Below, in pieces: positions 25,184 through 32,860 of a stretch of DNA of 64,000 bases. The stretch covers positions 26,808 to 90,807 of the forward strand of contig JBKPDY010000012.1 of assembly GCA_046728155.1 (NCBI GenBank), given 5' to 3'. A program made the translations under genes and the position numbers. The notes under the pieces were generated by a model, which made no database searches, was not told the DNA's origin, and saw nothing but the letters and a program-made list of their open reading frames with translations. Every line of letters begins with the position of its first letter. Positions within the stretch are counted from its first letter, which is position 1. This DNA comes from CAWDLX01 sp046728155 (GTDB lineage: Bacteria > Actinomycetota > Actinomycetes > Mycobacteriales > Micromonosporaceae).

Positions 25184-26011
25184 ATGAGCGTCGACGACCT
25201 GACCCGGCTGGTCGCCCGAGGGGGTGTGCTGGTGCTGAGCGGCGCCGGGCTCTCGACCGAGTCCGGCATCCCGGACTACCGCGGTCCGACCGGCCTGGGT
25301 CGCCGGTTCACGCCGATGACGTACCAGATGTTCACCCGTGAGTCGGACGCACGCCGGCGGTACTGGGCGCGCAGCCATCTGGGCTGGCGGACGATCGCGC
25401 GGGCCCGACCGAATGCCGGGCATCGGGCCGTAGCGACACTGCAGGGGCTGGGACTGCTGCATGGCGTCATCACGCAGAACGTGGACGGGCTGCATCAGGC
25501 GGCTGGCGCCCGGAACGTCGTCGAACTGCACGGCAACCTGGCCCGGGTGACATGCCTGTCCTGCGGTCGGATCAGTGGCCGGGATGAGCTCGACCGTCGA
25601 CTGCGGGCGGCCAACCCGACACTTGAATTGGCCGCCGTCGGCATCAATCCCGACGGGGACGCCGAGCTGGCCGACTCGACGTTGACGGCATTCCGTACGG
25701 TCGACTGTCACATCTGCTACGGCACCCTCAAGCCCGACGTGGTCTTCTTCGGCGAGAGCGTCCCCCGCGATAGGGTCCTGGCCTGTTTCTCCCTTGTGGA
25801 GAGTGCCCGGGCGTTACTCGTGCTGGGGTCCTCGCTGACGGTCATGTCCGGCCGGCGTTTCGTCCTACGCGCGGTGAAGGAAGGAGTGCCGGTGGCGATC
25901 GTCAACCAGGGCCCGACCCGCAGTGATGAGCACGCGACCGTACGCGTGGAGGCGCCGCTCGGTCACGTCCTGCCGGCCGTCGTCGAGCGCATCGTCGTTT
26001 CCGCGTTGTGA
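25184..26011 (+). CDS. NAD-dependent protein deacylase (Sir2 family)
   Basis: Sirtuin motifs are complete: GAGLSTESGIPDYRG from residue 20, TQNVDGLHQ around residue 99, ELHGN with catalytic His 117, zinc Cys pairs CLSC (125, 128) and CHIC (176, 179), then KPDVVFFGE and LGSSLTVMSG. It removes acyl groups from lysines using NAD+, giving O-acyl-ADP-ribose. At 275 residues it is class II-like in length. The ATG at MSVDDLTRL was chosen to fit the family N-terminus; its Shine-Dalgarno is weak. It may be co-transcribed with the amidase. Confidence 0.9.
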   Translation: MSVDDLTRLVARGGVLVLSGAGLSTESGIPDYRGPTGLGRRFTPMTYQMFTRESDARRRYWARSHLGWRTIARARPNAGHRAVATLQGLGLLHGVITQNVDGLHQAAGARNVVELHGNLARVTCLSCGRISGRDELDRRLRAANPTLELAAVGINPDGDAELADSTLTAFRTVDCHICYGTLKPDVVFFGESVPRDRVLACFSLVESARALLVLGSSLTVMSGRRFVLRAVKEGVPVAIVNQGPTRSDEHATVRVEAPLGHVLPAVVERIVVSAL

Positions 26012-26051
26012 GCGACTGTCCACAGTGGTTATTGGAAACGAGGGAGGGGAC

Positions 26052-26127
26052 GTGGGCCTCCGCGAAGCCGAGATCGCATATCTGGCATCCCAACGGCTCG
26101 GCCGGCTGACGACGGCCCGATCTGATC
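26052..26127 (+). pseudogene. Truncated pyridoxamine-5'-phosphate-oxidase-fold (F420-type) gene
   Basis: After a strong site GGGAGGGG, a GTG opens GLREAEIAYLASQRLGRLTT, which matches the start of PPOX-class F420-dependent oxidoreductases. Similarity ends within about 25 codons, exactly where the convergent toxin gene ends, and the frame then runs on as noise to about 26201. The other 100 or more residues of the domain are missing. An intact translation start beside a lost body suggests a recent deletion that brought in the downstream genes. Confidence 0.6.
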
Positions 26128-26131
26128 GGGC

Positions 26132-27811
26132 TCAGTACTGGTCACGGTGGGGGGCACCCATCTCGTCGCGCAGACCGTTCTCGGTCAACGCGTACGGGTG
26201 ACGCTCGTAGATCCGTGGTGGGGTGCCCGGGTCCGCGTCCCCGTCGATCGGCAGCCCGACCGCCTCCCGTTCCTTGTTCTCCACGCCGGTCCTGTACGGG
26301 CCACGGTTGTCCGGACCCGTGTACACATCTGGGGCGGTCGTGTCGTTCATGAGGTCGTACGCGTGCGCCAGTTCGTGGTAGAGCACCGCGACCGGCGGAG
26401 TATCCAGTGTGGACGCGGGGTCGCCATCGGTATGGATCCGGTCCAGGTGCGGGTTATAGGCGATCGTCACACGGCTGCCGTCGTACGAGGCTCGGCTGTT
26501 GTCGGGCTGCATCGGGTCGTTGTACTCGATGATCGTCAGCGAGTCGCCGTCGTGGCGCCAGAACAGGAAGCCACCGGCCGTGTCGTGGTGGGCCTTGGCC
26601 AGCCCGGCCAGCATCTGCTGGCCATCGGGAGAGGAGCGCAGCAACTCGAGGTCGGCCTCGACCCGCGCCCTGAATTGCGGCGACCCGTCGACCGTGATGA
26701 AGTCGCCGAGGTTGCTGACCCGCATCTCGACGTTCCGCTCGACTCCGGTAGCGAGATCGGTCGGCTCGCCGAATAGCGTGTCGGCACCGAGGTCGCCCTC
26801 GTCAATGTCGTGACCCCGCCCGGCATAGAGAACATCGTCGCCGGCACCACCGACCATCCTGTCATCACCCGTGCCGCCAGAGAGTATGTCGTCGCCGGCG
26901 TTTGCGTTGATCCAGTCGTCGCCGTCGGCGCCTTCGAGGTAGTCCTGGCCCTCGCCACCGATGAGCGCGTCATCGCCGTCTAGTCCGTAAGCTGTGTCAT
27001 TCCCGAGGCCGCCGGCGACGATGTCGTCTCCCGAGCCGGCCTCGATGTAGTCGCGGCCGGAGCCGCCGTCAACGCGGTCGTCGCCGGCGCCGCCGTAGAG
27101 TCGGTCCTGTCCGGCCAGTCCCAGGATCACCGCGTCGCGATCGCCGCTGTGAATCGTGTCGTCGCCTTCACCGCCCAGCAGGGTCAGCCGGGCCGAAACC
27201 CCGGTGGCGGCGATCGTGTCCTTCCCGGGGCCGCCCCGTACCACGATGTCGGCATCCGAAGGGAAGAGGTGCGTGTAGCCGTTCACGGTCACAGACTGCA
27301 CACCGGTCCGCGGGTCGACGCCGATGTCGACCAGGTCGTCGGCCGTGCCGGTATCGATGACGACGCGGTCGCCATCGACAATGACTCCCGTTTCGTGCAC
27401 TTCGCCGGGGGCGGCGAACGGCTCCGCTCGACCGTCGGCGACCGCCAGCCAGCGCCGCGCGATCTGCCCGAACTCGGCACGTGCCCGATCGATCGACCCA
27501 GCATCGAACGGGTGCTCAAGACCGGAGCCCACTATCGCGACCGCCTGCTCGAGCGTGACAGCGATGCCGTGCGCCAGTGCTGACGCCCGGTCCAGATCGG
27601 CGACCAGCGCCTTACAATGGGTGCTGAGCGAGTCGGCGGTCGCCCCCACCCAAGCGTCGGAGTGCCGCGCGATTGCCCAATCGACGTCGTCGGTGGCGTC
27701 GCGTATCGACACCGCGAAGCGTCGCCACCCCTCGGCCGCGTCGGCGACGCGGCCAGTCCGCGCGCGCAGATCCCCCAGATCGTCCGAACGGACGATCGCC
27801 ATCCGAGTCAT
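26132..27811 (-). CDS. Type VII-like secreted toxin: WXG-like head, RTX repeats, M91 metalloprotease
   Basis: Residues 1-100 form a helical WXG100/LXG-like domain (WAIARHSDAWVGATADSLSTH). About residues 190-335 carry many GGxGxDxL repeats (GGAGDDRV, GGLGNDTA, GGTGDDRM) that bind calcium. The C-terminal part has zinc motif HELAH at 479-483 and the ending YALTENGLRDEMGAPHRDQY, which matches the M91/NleD-like effector domain. Members of that domain cleave host kinases in enteric pathogens. No signal peptide is present, consistent with export by a WXG100 system. It overlaps the partner gene by four bases. Prey could be other microbes or eukaryotic hosts; this is not decidable here. Confidence 0.83.
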   Translation of the reverse strand: MTRMAIVRSDDLGDLRARTGRVADAAEGWRRFAVSIRDATDDVDWAIARHSDAWVGATADSLSTHCKALVADLDRASALAHGIAVTLEQAVAIVGSGLEHPFDAGSIDRARAEFGQIARRWLAVADGRAEPFAAPGEVHETGVIVDGDRVVIDTGTADDLVDIGVDPRTGVQSVTVNGYTHLFPSDADIVVRGGPGKDTIAATGVSARLTLLGGEGDDTIHSGDRDAVILGLAGQDRLYGGAGDDRVDGGSGRDYIEAGSGDDIVAGGLGNDTAYGLDGDDALIGGEGQDYLEGADGDDWINANAGDDILSGGTGDDRMVGGAGDDVLYAGRGHDIDEGDLGADTLFGEPTDLATGVERNVEMRVSNLGDFITVDGSPQFRARVEADLELLRSSPDGQQMLAGLAKAHHDTAGGFLFWRHDGDSLTIIEYNDPMQPDNSRASYDGSRVTIAYNPHLDRIHTDGDPASTLDTPPVAVLYHELAHAYDLMNDTTAPDVYTGPDNRGPYRTGVENKEREAVGLPIDGDADPGTPPRIYERHPYALTENGLRDEMGAPHRDQY

Positions 27812-28128
27812 ACCGGCGTCACGGGGATTCGACCCGCCGCATCGTCGTCGGCCTGCTGGTAGGCGAAGGCGACCCGGTACAGCCGGTCGACGTCATCCTC
27901 GATGACCCCGATCAGGCGTCCGATCATCACATCGGCGTCGTCGACCGCTCCGGCATAACGGTCGGCCAGCGCCAGATCGGCTGGGGCGACACCCCAGACG
28001 CCCGGTCGCAGGTGCAGGTGAGTCTGCGCCGTCTGCCAGGCGTCGGCTATCCGCTGCGACGACCGGAGCATCTCATCGGCCAACCGGGTCAGCTCGATGG
28101 GGTTCGCACGTACCTCTGTGCCTGCCAT
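27808..28128 (-). CDS. WXG100-like small secretion partner
   Basis: A 106-residue helical protein (VRANPIELTRLADEMLRSSQRIADAWQ, then DLALADRYAGAVDDADVMIGRLIG) of the size and two-helix pattern of type VII partner proteins of the EspC/DUF2580 kind. A conventional WXG is replaced by GVWG in the turn (RPGVWGVAP). It precedes the toxin with an ATGA overlap, so the two are made together. It probably pairs with the toxin's N-terminal domain for export. No immunity gene is obvious on the same strand nearby. Confidence 0.65.
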   Translation of the reverse strand: MAGTEVRANPIELTRLADEMLRSSQRIADAWQTAQTHLHLRPGVWGVAPADLALADRYAGAVDDADVMIGRLIGVIEDDVDRLYRVAFAYQQADDDAAGRIPVTPV

Positions 28129-28137
28129 GCGGGGACC

Positions 28138-28323
28138 CTAACATCGACAAGCTTCAGGCGATCCCAGTTGATTCACGCCTGTGGATAATGTCCTGTCAGC
28201 GCTCGGCCAGCTCCGGCAGCCGCCTGGACAGGACGCCCGTTCGGCCTCGTTGGTCGCCAACTCGGGCGCCCTCCGAAAGCCGACCGCGGCGGGATCGGCG
28301 CAGACCAACATCGGGTACCTCAT
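28138..28323 (-). pseudogene. YCII/DGPF-domain start followed by divergent sequence
   Basis: A strong site GGAGGAG precedes ATG and MRYPMLVCADPAA, which resembles the first strand of YCII-family (DGPF) proteins (usually MRYMLLICxDPxA). After about 13 codons the match is lost and the frame continues as FRRAPELATNEAERAS to a stop, with no YCII active-site His/Asp. It is probably a deleted relic, although a short unrelated peptide cannot be excluded. Confidence 0.35.
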
Positions 28324-28421
28324 GTCTCCTCCTCGGTGGAATCCTTTCACTGGTACGACGAGTGGCCCGGGGTCCCGATAGACGCCCGGTCGCGGTAACT
28401 GTGCGTGACGAAGGGACGGAG

Positions 28422-29615
28422 ATGAGCGGTACCTGGGTCGACCTGCCCGAGATGACGGACTTTCCACTGGAGAACTTGCCGTACGGGGTCTTTTGCCGTG
28501 GCGGAGGTACGCCGCGGGTGGGCGTCGCCATCGGCGACCACGTCCTGGATCTGTCCCGTGTGGACACTCCGTACCGCGACGACTTCGCCACCGCGTCGCT
28601 CAACGCGTTCATGGCCAGGGGGCGGCCGGCCTGGGAGGCCGTACGGGAAAGGGTGCTGGACCTACTCGGCGACGAGGCCCACCGCGGCGTGGTCTCGCCG
28701 CATCTCGTCCCGCTCGCCGAGGTCGACCTGATCCTTCCGTTCGAGGTCGCGGACTACGTCGACTTCTACTCCTCGGAACACCACGCGTCCAATGTGGGCC
28801 GCATCTTCCGACCGCAGACCGAGCCGCTCACCCCCAACTGGCGGTACCTCCCGATCGGGTACCACGGTCGGTCCGGCACCGTCGTCGTCTCCGGTACTCC
28901 GATCCGGCGCCCGTACGGCCAGCGGCGAGATCCACGGGACGGATCGCCGGCATACGGACCGTCGCTGCGTCTTGACATCGAAGCCGAGGTTGGTTTCGTT
29001 GTCGGCGTCGCGAGTCCACTGGGGACGTCCGTACCGGTCTCGCGCTTCGCCGATCACGTCTTCGGCGCGGTGCTCCTCAACGACTGGAGTGCACGCGACA
29101 TCCAAGCCTTCGAGAACGTCCCCTTGGGGCCATTCCTCAGCAAGTCGTTCGCCACCTCGGTCTCGCCCTGGGTTGTACCGCTCGCCGCGTTGGAGAGCGC
29201 CCGGATTGAACCCCCGGCCCAGGATCCGCGGCCGCAGCCGTACCTTCGCGGCGATGAACCGTGGGGATTCGACATCGCGCTGGAGATCGATTGGAACGGC
29301 ACGGTGGTCTCCCGTCCGCCGTTCGCGCAGATGTATTGGACGCCGGCGCAACAGTTCGCCCACCTGACTGTGAACGGCGCGTCGCTTCGTACCGGCGACC
29401 TCTACGCGTCGGGTACGGTATCGGGTCCGGAGCGCGACCAGCGCGGGTCGTTCCTCGAGTTGAGCTGGAACGGCACCGAGCCGGTTCAGCTGGCCGACGG
29501 TCAGACGCGCACCTACCTTCAGGACGGCGATACGGTCACCATTCGCGGCTACGCCCGAAGCGGCGACGGCGCGCGGATCGGGTTCGGCGCGGTCACCGGC
29601 ACGATCCTAGGCTGA
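28422..29615 (+). CDS. fahA: Fumarylacetoacetase
   Basis: This 397-residue enzyme matches fumarylacetoacetate hydrolase: the N-terminal SH3-like domain (ENLPYGVFCRGG), then the catalytic domain with DYVDFYSSEHHASNVGRIFRP (metal Asp and catalytic His), YHGRSGTVVVSGTPIRRPYGQ, LDIEAEVGFVVG and VLLNDWSARDIQAFE. It splits fumarylacetoacetate to fumarate and acetoacetate, the last step of tyrosine/homogentisate breakdown. AGGGACGGAG precedes the ATG. No other homogentisate genes are nearby, so it acts with genes elsewhere. It is convergent with a hypothetical Rossmann gene. Confidence 0.93.
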   Translation: MSGTWVDLPEMTDFPLENLPYGVFCRGGGTPRVGVAIGDHVLDLSRVDTPYRDDFATASLNAFMARGRPAWEAVRERVLDLLGDEAHRGVVSPHLVPLAEVDLILPFEVADYVDFYSSEHHASNVGRIFRPQTEPLTPNWRYLPIGYHGRSGTVVVSGTPIRRPYGQRRDPRDGSPAYGPSLRLDIEAEVGFVVGVASPLGTSVPVSRFADHVFGAVLLNDWSARDIQAFENVPLGPFLSKSFATSVSPWVVPLAALESARIEPPAQDPRPQPYLRGDEPWGFDIALEIDWNGTVVSRPPFAQMYWTPAQQFAHLTVNGASLRTGDLYASGTVSGPERDQRGSFLELSWNGTEPVQLADGQTRTYLQDGDTVTIRGYARSGDGARIGFGAVTGTILG

Positions 29616-29620
29616 CCGGA

Positions 29621-31084
29621 TCAGCCCCGGGCGGCACCGGCGCCGAGGAGCACGGCGATGCCCAGCACGCTTCGCGGCGCGTACGGCACCCGCCAGAGCC
29701 CGCCGTGGGCGGCACCGTCCGCTTCGTCCTGCCACGGATGGGCCTTCGGCGGCGGGTTCACGCACAGGTCGTGGACGAGCATCGCCGCCATGAGGGTATT
29801 ACTGGTCGCGGGGTCGAAGATTTCGATCCCGAACCGGTGCGCTCCGGCGAAGGCGGCGGCCAGGAGCCGGTTCTTCACCACGCTCCGGGTACGGGTAGCC
29901 GGGGCGACCCGCAGCGACACCCATGCGCCGCCGGCGCGGGCCTGTGTCGCGCGCCATCGTTGGATCCGCTTGGCGAGCGCGTAGTTCGGGCCCTGCTGGG
30001 GGATGAAACTGTCGTTGATGCCCGGGTCCGCGCCCGGTGGATAGTTGCGGGCCAGCAGGGCTCCACCGCTGAGAATCCGGAGAGGTCGGCGGATGCGGCC
30101 GATGCCGGCCGCCTCGGCGTAGCGCCGGTTCGCCTCGGCCGCGGCCTCGGCCGGTACGGCGAATACATCGGTCGGGGTGGCCAGGAAGGCGAGGCCGATG
30201 TCGGCGCGGCGACTCAGCAGGTACTGGGTCAGGGCGTCCACCGCCGCCGTGACCCGCACATGCACTGCACCATCGGCGTACGCGTAGTTGCCCACAACCA
30301 GGTGACCATCCACATCGGATAGCCACGCCGCGACCCGGCTGACGTCGTGCAGCAGGTCGGCGCCGACGCCCGTACCGGCGCTCAGGTCGTACCGGTCGGC
30401 CACGGGAGCCCGCAGTCGTCCGCCGTGCTGGCGCGCGATTCCTGCAAGTCGTTGCCACACCGGCGGACGCGGCAGGTCGACCGCGACCACATCCGCTCCC
30501 CACCGCAGGAGTGCGGTCAATGGGCTCATCTCGGCGCCCGCACCGAGGATGGCGACGGTCTGCCCGGGGAGCCGAAGCCACTGCGGATTCTCAGCGACCA
30601 ACTTGATCGCCGTCGCACAGGAGGGTTCCACAACGCCCTGCTCGACCCAACCGTCGAGCCTCGCGACCACCTCGTGGCCGCGCAGATGAGCGCCCTTGTA
30701 CGGGAGGACCAACTCCTCCTCGGGTCGACCCGTGCCCTGGATGGTGGCGGTGCGCAAAGCTTCCGCGACCGGTAGCTGCGGCGCCTCGCCGAGGCTGACC
30801 TCGTCGTCCACTGTGGAGAAGCGCATCCGTTCGTAGACAGAGCTGAGCCCGGCGTGGGCGATGGCGACCGCCGCCTCGGGCGAGGGGAGCGCCGCCTCGA
30901 CCAACCGGCGGAAATGCAGCCGGTACTCCCGTCGCCACGAGGTCTCATTCTCGGCGGCCCGAGCGCCGATCGGGTCTGCGGCGCGTAGAGCATCGGCGAC
31001 AACAGCCCGGCCCAGCGCCGACGTGCTCCTCCCAACGCCGGTCAATGGGAACACGACCCCGTGTGGCTCGGCTGCCTCGGTCAT
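29621..31084 (-). CDS. Conserved-looking Rossmann-motif protein of unknown function
   Basis: A 487-residue protein I cannot name. The middle contains LPGQTVAILGAGAEMSPLTALLRWGADVVAVDLPRP, a clear NAD(P)-binding Rossmann loop. The first third is helical with GTGRPEEELVLPYKGAHLRGHE, and the C-terminal third has SLRVAPATRTRSVVKNRLLAAAF and FDPATSNTLMAAMLVHDL. No signal peptide; the C-terminal segment is weakly hydrophobic. Its start codon lies within the second unit of a tandem 77-bp repeat and overlaps a mini-ORF stop as ATGA. It is probably a soluble or membrane-associated oxidoreductase. Confidence 0.7.
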   Translation of the reverse strand: MTEAAEPHGVVFPLTGVGRSTSALGRAVVADALRAADPIGARAAENETSWRREYRLHFRRLVEAALPSPEAAVAIAHAGLSSVYERMRFSTVDDEVSLGEAPQLPVAEALRTATIQGTGRPEEELVLPYKGAHLRGHEVVARLDGWVEQGVVEPSCATAIKLVAENPQWLRLPGQTVAILGAGAEMSPLTALLRWGADVVAVDLPRPPVWQRLAGIARQHGGRLRAPVADRYDLSAGTGVGADLLHDVSRVAAWLSDVDGHLVVGNYAYADGAVHVRVTAAVDALTQYLLSRRADIGLAFLATPTDVFAVPAEAAAEANRRYAEAAGIGRIRRPLRILSGGALLARNYPPGADPGINDSFIPQQGPNYALAKRIQRWRATQARAGGAWVSLRVAPATRTRSVVKNRLLAAAFAGAHRFGIEIFDPATSNTLMAAMLVHDLCVNPPPKAHPWQDEADGAAHGGLWRVPYAPRSVLGIAVLLGAGAARG

Positions 31085-31229
31085 GCCGCCTCGCCTCCGC
31101 GCTCGCTCCGCTCCGCGGGCCTGGCGGCCCTGCGATGCTCACTCGCTGTCGGCTCGGTCATGCCGCCTCGCCTCCGCGCTCGCTCCGCTCCGCGGGCCCG
31201 GCGGCCCTGCGATGCTCACTCGCTGTCGG
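31076..31229 (-). repeat. Two tandem 77-bp units of a dispersed mini-ORF repeat
   Basis: Units at 31076-31152 and 31153-31229 differ at one base. A third, diverged, copy lies near 56.9 kb. The purine-rich end of each unit (GGAGGCGAGGCGGC) supplies a ribosome-binding site. The period of 77 equals 27 codons minus the four-base ATGA overlap, so each unit encodes one mini-ORF coupled to the next. Confidence 0.9.
31081..31161 (-). CDS. Repeat-encoded mini-ORF, second copy (26 aa)
   Basis: The peptide reads MTEPTASEHRRAARPAERSE followed by RGGEAA. Its ATG overlaps the stop of the first mini-ORF (ATGA), and its own stop overlaps the ATG of the Rossmann-motif gene (ATGA). An SD-like tract GGAGGCGAGGCGGC forms its last codons and would load ribosomes for the next gene. 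I know no family for it. It may act by being translated rather than through its product. Confidence 0.5.
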   Translation of the reverse strand: MTEPTASEHRRAARPAERSERGGEAA

Positions 31230-31241
31230 CTCGGTGGCCAT
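31158..31241 (-). CDS. Repeat-encoded mini-ORF, first copy (27 aa)
   Basis: The peptide shares TEPTASEHRRA and ERGGEAA with the next copy, with one extra residue after Met. Its ATG lies in CCATGG, where a plus-strand ATG for the copper-monooxygenase frame also occurs, so the two start codons face each other. The stop overlaps the next mini-ORF start as ATGA. No separate Shine-Dalgarno sequence is obvious, so it may be leaderless. Confidence 0.45.
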   Translation of the reverse strand: MATEPTASEHRRAAGPAERSERGGEAA

Positions 31242-31266
31242 GGCGCACCAGCGTACCGTCTACGGC

Positions 31267-32475
31267 ATGCGGATCGACATGAGACGAGTGGTCGCCGCCG
31301 GCGCTGTCGCCGCCGTGTTGCTCCCGATCAGCGCGTGCAGTGGTGGGCCGACGCCGACCACTCCGGCGGGTGACCATGCGGTGACCACCGCTCGCCCCGA
31401 GCCGACCAGACCGCCGGCCTCGACGGATCCGCCGCTGCGCACAGGCGAACGCTTCACCACCGTCGGATTGGCCCGACCGTTCACACCGGTGCCGCCACCC
31501 GGCGGAACGGACGAGTATCGTTGCTTCCTCGTCGATCCGCACATCACCCTGACGTCGTACCTCATGGGCAGCCAGTTCCTGCCGCAGAACGGCGCCATCG
31601 TGCATCACGCCATCCTCTACCGGGTCGACCAGTCGGATGTCGCCACGGCGAAGGCGGTAGACGCCCAGGAACCGGGCGACGGCTGGACGTGCTTCGGTGG
31701 TGACCGTGTGGGTAGCGCCGGCTCGGTCTTCGGCGGCGTCGGCGGGCAGAACGCCTGGGTCGGCTCGTGGGCTCCGGGCGCGCACGAGACGTTGCTCGGC
31801 GACAACCTCGGATACCAGCTCAAACCGGGTACGCAACTGGTGATGCAGATCCACTACAACCTGCTCGCGACCAGCGGCAGGCCGGGCGAAACGGATCAGA
31901 CCAAGGTACGGCTTCGCCTGTCGACCGCGACGAACATCAAGCCGCTGCAGATCATGCTCGTCGCCGGCCCGATCGAACTGCCCTGCACGCCCGCGGAGTC
32001 CGGTCCGCTCTGCAACCGCGACGCGGCACTGGCCGACCTGGGGCACCGTTTCGGACCGGAGGCCATCGCGATCGTCAACGGGCTCAACCTTCTCTGCAAC
32101 CGCGGACAGTCGCCGCAGCCCGGAAACACGCACAGCTGCACGATGCGCGTTCGACATGCCGGCACAATCTACGCCGTCGCGGGTCACATGCACCTGCTGG
32201 GCCGGTCCATCTCGGTGACCCTGAACCCCGGCTCGACGAGTTCGAAGATCCTCCTCGACGTGGCGAACTTCAACTTCGACAACCAGGGCGCCCGTCCGCT
32301 CATCACACCGATCGCCGTGCGCGCCGGCGACGTGTTGCAAGTGACCTGCACGTATGAGGCGTCCCTGCGCGCCGAACTGCCCCAGTTGAGGAACCTCAAG
32401 CCGCGGTACGTCATGTGGGGCGATGGAACCAGCGACGAGATGTGCCTCGGGATCGTGGCCTGGACGCCGAACTGA
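31267..32475 (+). CDS. Copper type II monooxygenase-like lipoprotein
   Basis: A lipoprotein signal (VVAAGAVAAVLLPISAC) is followed by a Thr/Pro-rich linker and a two-domain body like dopamine beta-/peptidylglycine alpha-hydroxylating monooxygenases: AIVHHAILYRV (first-domain His pair), LVMQIHYNLL, and the second-domain GHMHLLGRSISVTL. Cys residues are frequent, as expected for disulfides outside the membrane. It would use two copper ions and a reductant to hydroxylate an unknown substrate at the cell surface. ATG at 31267 was chosen; ATGs at 31240 and 31279 are also in frame and none has a strong Shine-Dalgarno. Confidence 0.76.
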   Translation: MRIDMRRVVAAGAVAAVLLPISACSGGPTPTTPAGDHAVTTARPEPTRPPASTDPPLRTGERFTTVGLARPFTPVPPPGGTDEYRCFLVDPHITLTSYLMGSQFLPQNGAIVHHAILYRVDQSDVATAKAVDAQEPGDGWTCFGGDRVGSAGSVFGGVGGQNAWVGSWAPGAHETLLGDNLGYQLKPGTQLVMQIHYNLLATSGRPGETDQTKVRLRLSTATNIKPLQIMLVAGPIELPCTPAESGPLCNRDAALADLGHRFGPEAIAIVNGLNLLCNRGQSPQPGNTHSCTMRVRHAGTIYAVAGHMHLLGRSISVTLNPGSTSSKILLDVANFNFDNQGARPLITPIAVRAGDVLQVTCTYEASLRAELPQLRNLKPRYVMWGDGTSDEMCLGIVAWTPN

Positions 32476-32478
32476 GAG

Positions 32479-32847
32479 TCAACCGGCGGCGAGCCGGGCA
32501 TCCAGCTCGGCGGCGCCGTCGACGAACCAGGTCTGTCGGCCGCGGTTGGACTCCCGGACCCAGTCCCGAAACGCGTTGCTTGCGGCAAGGTGGCCACTGA
32601 TGTCACCGACCACGGCGAGCCGCAGCCGGTAATTGACCAGCTTCTGCACGATCGCGCCGGCCAGTCCGCTACTGAGTGTGAAGAACTTGGGGTCCAGCCG
32701 CGCCACCGGGACGACCACCAGATCGGCTCGCTGCGCCAGGGCGACCGCGATGAGCTCGACCGCCCCGGCCTCGTCGGCGAGCATCGGTCCGTCGACGCCG
32801 CAGTGCAGGAGCCGTACGCCGTGGACGGTGCTCACTGTGTCCGTCAC
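32479..32847 (-). CDS. DUF4180 domain-containing protein
   Basis: The 122-residue product has the DUF4180 pattern: an N-terminal strand VHGVRLLHCGVDGP, LDPKFFTLSSGLAGAIVQKLVNYRLRLAVVGDIS and FRDWVRESNRGRQTWFVDGAAEL. The fold is likely small alpha/beta; the function is unknown, although members often sit near regulators. The GTG start follows GGGAGGC closely. It is convergent with the monooxygenase gene and lies 13 bases after the metallo-hydrolase gene on its strand, so the two may share a transcript with the nickel permease. Confidence 0.78.
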   Translation of the reverse strand: MTDTVSTVHGVRLLHCGVDGPMLADEAGAVELIAVALAQRADLVVVPVARLDPKFFTLSSGLAGAIVQKLVNYRLRLAVVGDISGHLAASNAFRDWVRESNRGRQTWFVDGAAELDARLAAG

Positions 32848-32860
32848 AATGCCTCCCGAT

